NCBI GenBank assembly: GCA_021199375.1
Contig: JAJQIB010000029.1
Location: 1-64,000 of the forward strand
Origin: Ruminococcus sp.
GTDB taxonomy: Bacteria > Bacillota > Clostridia > Oscillospirales > Ruminococcaceae
Direction: 5' to 3'
Length of the DNA: 64,000 bases
The position numbers and the translations under genes were made by a program. How positions within the stretch are numbered: the stretch's first letter is position 1; each line of letters starts with the position of its first letter. Of this stretch, positions 47,397-55,900 are shown piece after piece. A model generated the notes under the pieces. The model was not told where the DNA came from, made no database searches, and was given only the letters and a program-made list of their open reading frames with translations.

Positions 47397-48461
47397 CTAG
47401 AACAGCGCAGCCATTATAAGCAGAAATGCCAGCACAAGTATAAACTCAACCGTGAATGCCAGCAGCACTCCGAGCCACGAGGTTCCGCCCTTTTCCCTAA
47501 TCTGCTCCTTAGCCTGAACATCCGTGATTTCGGGGTTTGAGCGAATCTCTAATATGTCGGTTGTCGCCTTCTTGTAGTACCAGTAGTTTGCAAACAGCGC
47601 CGCTACAATCTCAAGCACCATGCTCACCATCGAGCATACGTTCATTACAAGCGTAAAGCCTGTAGACTCAAAGTTTATCGAGGTGCTAAAGAAGGTCATT
47701 CCAAAATAGCCCGACTCGCCGTAATAGATAAGCGAGGGTATCATCGTAATTACCGAAAGAAGTATAAACAGCAGTCCCTGCTTGTGCATCTTGCGGTAGA
47801 AAAAGTAGTACTCAGGAAAGAAAAGCGCTACAAAGTTAAACGAGCTCTTTGCACTCGACTTCGCAAAGCGTATAAACTGCGCTATCATGTTCATCGAGCG
47901 CTTTCCCGCATACTCAAAGTAGTCTCCGAGTCTTACTCCGCCGATGTCTGAATCCTCTGTGAGCTTAACCTGTCTTACTCCGCCTCTAAAGTCAAAGCGG
48001 TCGCTCGAGCCTCTTCCTGCGTCCTGTCCGTAGCCTGTAAAGCCATTGCCATAGCCTGCTCCGAAGCCGCCCATTGTGTTTTGTCCCTGGTTAAAGCTCT
48101 GCTGAGAATTCTGCTGCGTGCCCTGCTGTGCCTGCGTGCCGTTAAAGGGACGCTCCTCCTCACGGCTTTGGTTAAGCGGCATACCGCACTCTCCGCAAAA
48201 CATCTGTCCCGGTTGATTTTGCGCTCCACAGCGTATACATCTTAGGTCGTTCTCGGTTTGCGGCTCCTTAGCCTTGCGCTCCGCCTCAGGAATCCAGCTG
48301 CCGCCGCTTTCATGAAGCTCATCGTTTATACATTTATTCTCTTTTTTCCAGCAGTCACGGTGATATGGAGTTCCACAGTCGGGACAAACAACAACATCAT
48401 CGTCATCTAAAAATGTCTCGCCGCAAGCTAGGCATCCTTCGCCTGTATATTTCTTTGCCAT
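47397..48461 (-). CDS. RING-finger-like/zinc-ribbon membrane protein
   Basis: 354 residues. The N-terminus has C10, C13, C26, C29, H34, C37 and C44, a prokaryotic RING-type cross-brace candidate. A second zinc ribbon (CxxC..CxxC, about 74-93) is followed by a Gln/Gly/Asn-rich linker (about 95-165) and about four membrane segments (from 215), resembling DUF2628-type membrane domains. Single gene, no named function. The start has a GGATCG-containing, weak ribosome site. Confidence 0.75.
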   Translation of the reverse strand: MAKKYTGEGCLACGETFLDDDDVVVCPDCGTPYHRDCWKKENKCINDELHESGGSWIPEAERKAKEPQTENDLRCIRCGAQNQPGQMFCGECGMPLNQSREEERPFNGTQAQQGTQQNSQQSFNQGQNTMGGFGAGYGNGFTGYGQDAGRGSSDRFDFRGGVRQVKLTEDSDIGGVRLGDYFEYAGKRSMNMIAQFIRFAKSSAKSSFNFVALFFPEYYFFYRKMHKQGLLFILLSVITMIPSLIYYGESGYFGMTFFSTSINFESTGFTLVMNVCSMVSMVLEIVAALFANYWYYKKATTDILEIRSNPEITDVQAKEQIREKGGTSWLGVLLAFTVEFILVLAFLLIMAALF

Positions 48462-48522
48462 AATCGATCCTTTCTCTCTTTCTCATTTATCCTATATCTT
48501 ATAATGTTCTATACTTTTCTAT

Positions 48523-48670
48523 TTAAAGCGGAGCGAAGCGAGATATGCTTGTTGTACAAGCTTGCTTGTACCAAGCTCGTGAGCGACAACCGCCTTAGCT
48601 TGCGCACGGCAAGCAATAAATGCATGGACCCTGCCTATAAGGCGGGGACATCATGTATTTATTATAGCAC
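48523..48670. repeat. Structured dispersed repeat, second copy of the 1-262 element
   Basis: Contains the perfect inverted repeat GTACAAGC-TT-GCTTGTAC, the unit CCGCCTTAGCTTGCGCACGG and CAATAAATGCATGG. A hairpin CCCTGCC/GGCGGGG (48629-48647) and CATCATGTATTTATTATAG follow. The ends ATAAATGCATG and CATGTATTTAT form terminal inverted repeats. The rest of the 48462-48797 gap (336 bp) shows no gene. Confidence 0.55.
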
Positions 48671-48797
48671 ATTTAACCGAAAAAGAAAAGGGCTTTTTCA
48701 AAAAAAATTCGACTTTTGATGAAAATATAGTATAAAATCGGTGAAATATCTGTGTTAAAGTAAAAACGCTCCCACATAATTGCAGAAGCATCCGATA

Positions 48798-51236
48798 TCA
48801 TATGACATTTAAATTCTTAGCCTTTGAGATAGCATCCGCCTTGCCCTTTGCTCCAAGCTTTTTGTAGGTTGAGGTGTTGTAGTACTTCACTCCTGCCTCA
48901 GACAGGTGCATTCTCTCAGCAATCTGCTTAATCGAAAGCCCGTCCGCCTGAAGCCTTAGTATCTTTAGCGCTGTGTTTGAAAGCGTTATCGAGCCCTCAG
49001 AGCTTTGACTTAGGTATGCCGGATACATCTGTGTCATCGCCTTGCACTCGGCAAACAGCTGACGTGAAAAATCCTTGCTCTTAAAGCTAATTCTGCCTGA
49101 CCTCAGAAGCGGCAAAAGTATGCCCGCCTCACGTGATATTATCTTGACAAAGTTTAGCTCCTCAGCACCGTCAACAGCCTTTTGCAATACCTCGCTCCAG
49201 TTCTCATGCCCCATTCTGTACAGCACCACTGAAAACAGCAGCCTTGCCTCAATGAGTATGTAGGTGCGATTGCGCTTTTTTGCGTAGTCAAGCATCTTTT
49301 GAAGTATAGCAAACGCCTTTTCGTTGCGTCCCTGAGCTATGTACACCCTAGCCTTTGTCATGTAGCGATAGCGCTCAAGTGTGCAAAACTCCTTCTCCTC
49401 TGACGGAGCCTTCTCCATCCACTCCATTACCTCGGTCATTCGTCCGAGATATAGCATAAGCCTGCACTCAAGCGCCTCAATGCCGCTTATAACCTGCTCA
49501 GCCTGCTTGCTGGCGGTGATTTTAAACTCCTCAAGCGACTCTATTGCATCATCTATGCGGTTGTTAAACACCGCAAGCCATACCGAAAGACCGACTGCAA
49601 CAAAGACATTCTCGTACACCTGCGCACGCTCCGCCTTCATTCTGCCCTTGTTTATCAGCGAGTACATCTCGTAGTATGAGCTCTTGTCCTTCTCCTCATC
49701 GCCACGCTCAAGCATCGTCTCGGCTATGGTAAGCTCGACTATACCCTTGCCATTGTCCTTAAGAAAATGCTCGACAATCCTGCCTACGCTCTCTACATGA
49801 TGCCTGGTTATCTCCTCATAGCGTATAAATCCGCACATATCAATAGAGCCGCTTATAAATGAGGGCTGATTGTTAGTAAGCGAAAACTGTGGCAGAATAT
49901 CCGCCATATGCATGCTTCCCCTTATCATATCGACAAGGTTCGATTTATCTCTGTGCGGCAGCGCTATGTCTAAATACAAAAGCCTAGACTGCGCAAGCCT
50001 TGCCTCGTTGCCCTTGTGCTCGCTTGCGTATACCTCAAGCCGTCTGTACCATTTCTCGCTCTCCTCATCCTGCATAAGAACGCTTCTTAATAAGCTCATG
50101 CCTGCCATAAGCTCAGGACTCTTTTTTAAAACCGATTCGGGCAGGTTAAGATAATAATCTCGTACCTCCCAATACTGCTTTGTTCCCGGATGATTTTGCG
50201 TGTTTGCTATTAGCAGCCTTGAAATCTCTTCATAGTTATCACAAAGCTTATACATCTCAAGAGCCCTTGCGATATCGCCACGCTCCTCATAGATCATACC
50301 CGCTCGGTAATAGAGCATATGTATGCGCTTTGCGCTGTATTTTTGCGTCATGCGCTTTCCCATGCAAATCTGCATAAAGCGGTTTTCGGTGTAGTAGGTA
50401 ACTCCGTCAACTGTGCTTTCCTCTATAAATGAGCCCGTCTCCTTAGCGGTAACAAGCATAGCTCCGGCGCTTGCATTTCCTGTAAGCCTCCAAGCCTCCG
50501 ACACGCTGAGTGTTCCCATAACCGAAATATCCATCAGGAATTCAAGCAGCCTTGAATCCCAGTGGTCAAAAACTCTGGTTTCAACCAGTCCCATTATGTC
50601 ATTTGCCGCCTCGTTTAGTGCATTCAGCTCATTTTTCTTGCGCTGTGCGGTGTTTTGAGACTCGCCAATCTGTGAAAGCCTTATAGCTGCCGTCTTCATG
50701 TACAGCGGATGACCATCGCCCATCGACATTATCTGCGTAAGCGTATCTGTGAGCGGTGAGAGATTCCAGGTGTCAAAGAATATAGCTGCCTCATCAGCAG
50801 ACAGGGAAAGCTCATGCTGCGAAATCAGCACAAAAATCTGATCTACATACAGATCTCTGAGCCAGCTCGGAACCGCTGAGCGTGAAATGAGTATAAGCCA
50901 AACGCTATTATCCCTACAAAGTCGCTCAATTACCCTTTGAGCCTTTTTCTTCACCTCATCTGAGGATATCTTCCATAGGTCGTCAATTACAATTATACGC
51001 TTGCCATCGCCTGTATCATTATTTAAAGCCTCATCGTCCCAAATATCCTCAGCGGCGCTGTAGTAGCTATACTTTTGTTTGCCCAAAAAATCTGTGACGA
51101 ACGCTGTTTTTCCATACCCTACCATGCCATAGATATACACAGTCTGCATAATGCTCTGCGCCCTTGACATACGCTTATCCGCCTCAAAGGGACGAACATA
51201 GTGCTCATCAACCACACTTTTACTGTAAGCTAGCAC
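48798..51236 (-). CDS. MalT-like ATPase with C-terminal LuxR helix-turn-helix
   Basis: 812 residues. Walker A is GMVGYGKTA (37-45) and Walker B is IIVIDDLW (about 80-87). About 500 residues of helical, TPR-like repeats follow, then a LuxR-type DNA-binding domain (about 745-812, with LRLQADGLSIKQIAERMHLS). The group (MalT/LAL-type STAND regulators) activates transcription on sensing a ligand. Start is GTG at 51236 with GGAG eight bases upstream. It lies just downstream of the surface operon and is the only candidate local regulator of it. Confidence 0.87.
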   Translation of the reverse strand: MLAYSKSVVDEHYVRPFEADKRMSRAQSIMQTVYIYGMVGYGKTAFVTDFLGKQKYSYYSAAEDIWDDEALNNDTGDGKRIIVIDDLWKISSDEVKKKAQRVIERLCRDNSVWLILISRSAVPSWLRDLYVDQIFVLISQHELSLSADEAAIFFDTWNLSPLTDTLTQIMSMGDGHPLYMKTAAIRLSQIGESQNTAQRKKNELNALNEAANDIMGLVETRVFDHWDSRLLEFLMDISVMGTLSVSEAWRLTGNASAGAMLVTAKETGSFIEESTVDGVTYYTENRFMQICMGKRMTQKYSAKRIHMLYYRAGMIYEERGDIARALEMYKLCDNYEEISRLLIANTQNHPGTKQYWEVRDYYLNLPESVLKKSPELMAGMSLLRSVLMQDEESEKWYRRLEVYASEHKGNEARLAQSRLLYLDIALPHRDKSNLVDMIRGSMHMADILPQFSLTNNQPSFISGSIDMCGFIRYEEITRHHVESVGRIVEHFLKDNGKGIVELTIAETMLERGDEEKDKSSYYEMYSLINKGRMKAERAQVYENVFVAVGLSVWLAVFNNRIDDAIESLEEFKITASKQAEQVISGIEALECRLMLYLGRMTEVMEWMEKAPSEEKEFCTLERYRYMTKARVYIAQGRNEKAFAILQKMLDYAKKRNRTYILIEARLLFSVVLYRMGHENWSEVLQKAVDGAEELNFVKIISREAGILLPLLRSGRISFKSKDFSRQLFAECKAMTQMYPAYLSQSSEGSITLSNTALKILRLQADGLSIKQIAERMHLSEAGVKYYNTSTYKKLGAKGKADAISKAKNLNVI

Positions 51237-51271
51237 AAAATCATCTCCACCTCAAGCTTTATCCTTATTTT

Positions 51272-51300
51272 ATTCTAGCTCTTTAAATTGGTATTTTCAA
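51272..51300 (-). promoter_or_regulatory. SigA-type promoter for the MalT-like regulator
   Basis: On the minus strand: TTGAAA (51300-51295), 17-bp spacer, TAGAAT (51277-51272). Confidence 0.65.
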
Positions 51301-51355
51301 GTGTGAAAAAGTTAATATTTTGTTATCACTTCATTTAAAATATTTTTGCAAGTAG

Positions 51356-51392
51356 ATAAAAAAGAGCACCCTGCTAAAAAAGCAAGCTGCTC
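51356..51392 (-). terminator. Intrinsic terminator of the surface operon
   Basis: GAGCAGCTTGC pairs with GCAGGGTGCTC (one mismatch, one wobble) around a T-rich loop, followed by TTTTTTAT on the minus strand, eight bp past the last surface gene. It separates that operon from the regulator gene. Confidence 0.8.
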
Positions 51393-51399
51393 TCATCAT

Positions 51400-51741
51400 C
51401 TATTCGTTCTCGCCGCTCGGCTGTCTTAGGCTCTTTATTAGCAGCAGCACACAAAATACAAGCATAAGCAGTATGAAGGATGCGGCACACCAAAATGCGC
51501 CTTCACCTAAATCTCCGGTATGTGGAGATTTATCGTCAATGACATAGCTTGAGGTATCGGGCTCTTGCTGAACACCTGCTTCGGGTGCATCTGGCTCATA
51601 GTTTGGCTGAGCATTAATCTCCGCCATAACCTTAGTCGAGCCCTCATATCTCTCGCTCTCATCAATAGCATCTGCACTTATTGGCACTACAAAGCATACA
51701 AGAACCGCCAGGGTCGCCAGAAGTTTTGTAAGCCACCTCAT
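51400..51741 (-). CDS. Small surface protein with SPHTG sorting-like signal
   Basis: 113 residues. Signal peptide (about 1-24), then GSTKVMAEIN, a Pro/Glu-rich acidic stretch (about 48-72), SPHTGD, a membrane helix (about 82-104) and the tail KSLRQPSGENE. This is the order of a sortase substrate, with SPHTG in place of LPXTG. The GSTKVMAEIN segment resembles GSTTVKADIN in the next gene upstream. Starts five bp after it. No sortase is in this window. Function unknown. Confidence 0.7.
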   Translation of the reverse strand: MRWLTKLLATLAVLVCFVVPISADAIDESERYEGSTKVMAEINAQPNYEPDAPEAGVQQEPDTSSYVIDDKSPHTGDLGEGAFWCAASFILLMLVFCVLLLIKSLRQPSGENE

Positions 51742-51746
51742 AGCTA

Positions 51747-52382
51747 TCAGCTTGTGCTAAGCATGCTATAGAACGTAAGCAGTCCCTCATAGTGTCCTGC
51801 AATGTCATCAATAGTAGCCGAATTATCTGCTAAAAACTCACCAATCTGATACTGATCCAGCTGTGCCTGATATGTAGTACCGCCCTGTGGAGTAGTAGTG
51901 ACATCACTAGGTGTGAAGGTATCTAGGAAGAAGTAAACATCTCTTAGAGCTGTGTTATTTAGCTGACTTGCACCACCTGCTGTATAAATGTCATAGTCAA
52001 GCACAAGTCCTGCTGAGTTGTCGCTTGTTGTAAGAGTAAGCTCGGTGTTTTCCTTTGTGGCAGTCGAATTCTTAAAGTAAACGCTGACACCTGTATAGCT
52101 AGTATTTCCCGTTTCCTCCCACTCTGTAAGCGTCACAACAAAGTTCTGAGATGTAATAGCGTCGGTGTTTTCAAGCGTGCCAAAGTCAATAGCTTCAGGA
52201 ATCTCTATTGTGTAGGCTACGCTTCCAGCCGTTCCGTTAATATCCGCCTTAACGGTTGTGCTTCCCGATATGTTCGTTTCATCAATGTCAACTCCGTAGG
52301 TGGTATCAGCATAAACCGATGTTGCCGATACAGTCGCTACCGTTAGAGCTGCTAACAGCGTAAATAATTTTCTTGTCTTCAT
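51747..52382 (-). CDS. Secreted beta-rich surface protein
   Basis: 211 residues. Signal peptide (about 1-26, MKTRKLFTLLAALTVATVSA-type). The mature part is Thr/Asn/Asp-rich and nearly free of Lys/Arg, with GSTTVKADINGTAG, AYTIEIPEAIDFG and a C-terminal AGHYEGLLTFYSML. The closing strand resembles those of immunoglobulin-like or WxL-like secreted beta-sandwich domains. No anchor is visible, so attachment is likely indirect. Third gene of the surface operon; an RBS-like AAAGG is upstream of ATG at 52382. Confidence 0.72.
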   Translation of the reverse strand: MKTRKLFTLLAALTVATVSATSVYADTTYGVDIDETNISGSTTVKADINGTAGSVAYTIEIPEAIDFGTLENTDAITSQNFVVTLTEWEETGNTSYTGVSVYFKNSTATKENTELTLTTSDNSAGLVLDYDIYTAGGASQLNNTALRDVYFFLDTFTPSDVTTTPQGGTTYQAQLDQYQIGEFLADNSATIDDIAGHYEGLLTFYSMLSTS

Positions 52383-52423
52383 ATTTACCAAACCTTTCTG
52401 TATTTAATCGCCGCTTTGACGAT

Positions 52424-52968
52424 TTATTCAACTATTAGTGTAAAGCCCGACTCGGCGGAGTTTAGAGCTGAATGGCTCTCATCAAGCGTCACGCAGTCAA
52501 AATGCACTGCTGCGGTGTACTCGCCCTTTTCAAGCGTCTGATTAAGCGTGATTTCGTCCATTCCCTGTCCAGGCTCTAAAAGCTCAGACTCAAAAAGCAC
52601 CGTGCCATCATCTAAAACCACCGTGGCATAAAATCCACAGCTATTAACGCTCGGATTGCCTATGCTTAAGCTAAGCGTGGTATCGCCTTCGCTCATGACA
52701 GCATTCGAGTAGCCGGGAATTTGAATGCTTCCATCTGTCACCGAATCAGCGTCCTCTATTCCCGTATCCCAGTCATCACGAATGACCGCTCCGCCTACTG
52801 CCGTACTCTCTAATGAGCTTGAATCGTCAGTGTCATTAAAGAAATTGTACCAAATAAGTCCTGCAAGTGCCGCTATAAGCAGCAGTATAATTAGCACAAG
52901 CAGTATAATTACCGCTTTTTTCTGCCCTTGTCATTTTCCTCACGAGTCTGCAATTTTTCACTTTTCAA
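52424..52968 (-). CDS. Membrane-anchored small surface protein, reading frame split at a slippery A_AAA_AAG
   Basis: A TTG at 52968, with GAGGA seven bases upstream, opens a frame reading KSEKLQTREENDKGRKK that ends in TAA after 19 codons. At AGA AAA AAG (A6 at 52916-52921) a -1 shift would continue as AVIILLVLIILLLIAALAGLIW. This membrane segment is followed by an acidic beta-like domain to 52424, about 180 residues in all. A GTG at 52897 would give 157 residues but cuts off the membrane segment's start and lacks a ribosome site. Either programmed -1 frameshifting, transcript slippage or a real one-base deletion explains this. Domain function unknown. Confidence 0.65.
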
Positions 52969-52971
52969 AAG

Positions 52972-55900
52972 CTAGTCCTCTTTTCTCTTTCTTGTCATTA
53001 CAGCTGCTGCGCTTAAAGCAATTGCTCCTACAGCCGCTGTACTCTTTACAGCTCCGCTTGTACTAGGTGATGGATCGCTGTTTTGTGCGCCTGATGCTGT
53101 CGTAACCCACGCAAAGTCGGTTTCAGGCTGCATCCTAAAGCTTACGGTTCCATCATCGTTCGTCGTGTACTCAACAGGCTCGTCAATATCTCCATTTTCA
53201 TCAAGGCTATAAAGCTTTGCCGTAGAGTCAGGCTTAGCCATCGTGTAGGTTAAATCTCCCTCAATCCATAGAGAGGATATAAAAGCGTTGCTCGAATTGT
53301 CTGTGACGTCAGCTGTGTATACGCTCATCACCTGATTACTATCGGCTACAGTACTAAGCGTGTAGCTTATCGACAGAGATCTATGCATAACTCCGCTGAT
53401 GGTTATACCCTCAGTCACTATGCTTAGCTGCTTAAAAACCTCACATCTTATTGACGGATATCCATTGTTAAAGGTGTCGTTTGTAATCCATGTAATCTGC
53501 TCGTCATCAGTCACATCACTAAGCTCATCGGTAAAGTCAGCGGTCTTCATGTAATCAGAATCCTTTAGCTCGCAGCCTTCACCAAGCTCAGCTCCATCGC
53601 CCACAGGCTTCTCTGCATCATTTAAGAGTGTATAGAATGTGTCGGTTACATCACCGTCATTCTCTCCCACCACAGAACCAAGCGTTTTAGAGGCGTAGAT
53701 TATTCCGTTGCTGTAGCAGGCGCTTATGCTGCCGTTATTTTGTCCCGCAATTCCGCCGCTTATCGCAGTTCTGTGGTTTCTTCCGATGGTGCCAAGGTTT
53801 GCACAGGCGTAAATTTCGCCATTATTTACAGCCGCAATTCCGCCCGTAGCTCCGCTGTCCTTGTCGCTGCTCGGAGTCTGTACCGTTGCCACATTTCTTG
53901 AGCCTATAATCCTGCCGTTATTTATAGCTGCAATACCGCCGCTTTGCGTACCCGTTATCGTAGAATTAAGCGTTGTTGAATTTACCCTTTTGGTCTGATT
54001 TAGCGGGTCAGGAACATTGGTAGGAGTTATGTTTTCACCGCTCACACAGTGGTCAATTGTGCCGTTGTTTATTATAGCAATTCCCGCCGCCTGAGCCGCA
54101 TCAGACTGAGTTTTTGTGTCAAAGATAAACAGCTGCTCTACAACGCCCTGCTCGCCGATTTCTTCAAATAGCGCACTGTAGCTTTCATTGTCGGGCATAA
54201 GTCCGATCAAAAAGTATCCGTCACCGTCAAGACTTCCGTTAAAGGGCTTATCCTCGTCTATTGAGCCTATTCCCTTCGTCCAAATTTCGCTGTCAGAGTT
54301 AATTATATTAGATGTAAGCACATAGTCAGCACTTCCGTACCTTTCATAATCCTCATCTATCGCATCACGCATTATAACCAAATCCTCATAGCAGGAAATC
54401 TTAAAGCGTCCGTCCTCGTCCTTGGGAAGAACCGTTTCCTCCTCAGCAAAATTAACAGTTACAAGCCATTGACAGTTAGCGGTTTTCACATCAGTAGTTA
54501 AGAATTTGATAACATTATCATCAAGCGTGTAATCCCAATCAAAATCCTTGCCCGTATTAATATCCGTGAAAACAACATCTTCGACAGCGTAACCATCATC
54601 GGGAGTGGCTATGACACTCACCTCTTGTGATAGGCAAAAGTGAATGGTTTTGCAGTTTTTTACATTTAGAGAACCGCTCGAATATAGTGAGTAAAGATTT
54701 TGCGAGTCATAGGTTTCACTCTCAAATTCGACCTTGCCGTTTGTCGGATTATTAAGCCATACATCAACATTGCTGTCATTTGAAGCGTTATCAAAATCAA
54801 TACGAACAGATCCATCGGGCATCAAAAAGCTAAAGCGACAGTTGTTTATATTCTCAAAGCCTATCTCACTTGGATCTATTAACGTGTATTCGTCCGTTCC
54901 TGACGCCTTGTAGTAGATGGTTAAAAGCGGAGCGTGAAGGCTATACGAGTGATGATAAAAGGTTACAGCTTCGCCCTTTTCAAAATACTTTTCATAGGTT
55001 TCCTGTTTTGCAAATTCATCGCCTTCAAATGCAATGTCGGGTTGCCAGGACTGCGGATAGCTAACCACAATTTCCACGCTTTCTTTAAGCTTAAAGCTAA
55101 CGCTTACCATAACTGTGCCCTTTGGCATTATAAAGCTATAGATATCGCCATCCTGAGTAAGCTCAAGGTCTGTTTTACTGCTGCCATTTGTGTTTACAGC
55201 CGAAACTGAGTCTATTATGTAGCCTTCATCAGCTAAAACGCTTATTTCAACGCTGTCGCCCTCGCTGTAAACCCTTTGCGAGGTGTTGAGTATATCGCTT
55301 GATACAAATTTTGCCGTGCCGTTTTCGTCTGTCACAATCGTCACAAGCCCGCTTGAGGGTATCCTTGAATACTCAGGTGTCACGATTACATCATAATCAG
55401 GCATTTCAAACTCTATTCCAAACACATATGTGCCGTCAACTGTCTTTGAAATCGCCTTAGCCTCAATTTCAACCTCTTCATAGCTTGGTGTATAGTACAC
55501 AATCGAAGCATTACTTACATAATAGCCGTTTGCTATGTCCTGCTCCCATATCGTAACGGTGTCGCCCTCGGCATAGCTTTTGCTTGTGCTAAGCCAGCCT
55601 TCGTTTTCGCAATCGTCCTCAAACTGTAAATTTCCATAGCTTTCATTGTTTTTAATCGTCACCGTGTGAGCGGATACATAGTTTGCCGAAATGAAAACAT
55701 CTTTTGAGGGCATTGAAAATCTATAGTAGCTGGTGTTTGTAGTGGTTGGCGAGTAGATTTCAGAGCCTTTTGTTATCTCTAAATCAAGCAAGCTGCCGTT
55801 TGCATCCGTAACTGAAATTCCATCGCAAGCATAGCCCTCAAATGAGCGCACACAAACCTCAACTGTGCTTTCAGCCGCATAGAATGCACTGGTCGAGCCG

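Noticed and set aside
48504..48719. 71-codon plus-strand ORF
   Set aside because: It lies wholly in the structured repeat and has no ribosome site or protein-like pattern.
52725..53066. 113-codon plus-strand ORF
   Set aside because: It is antisense to the small surface protein and the end of the giant protein; Ser-rich shadow with no ribosome site.
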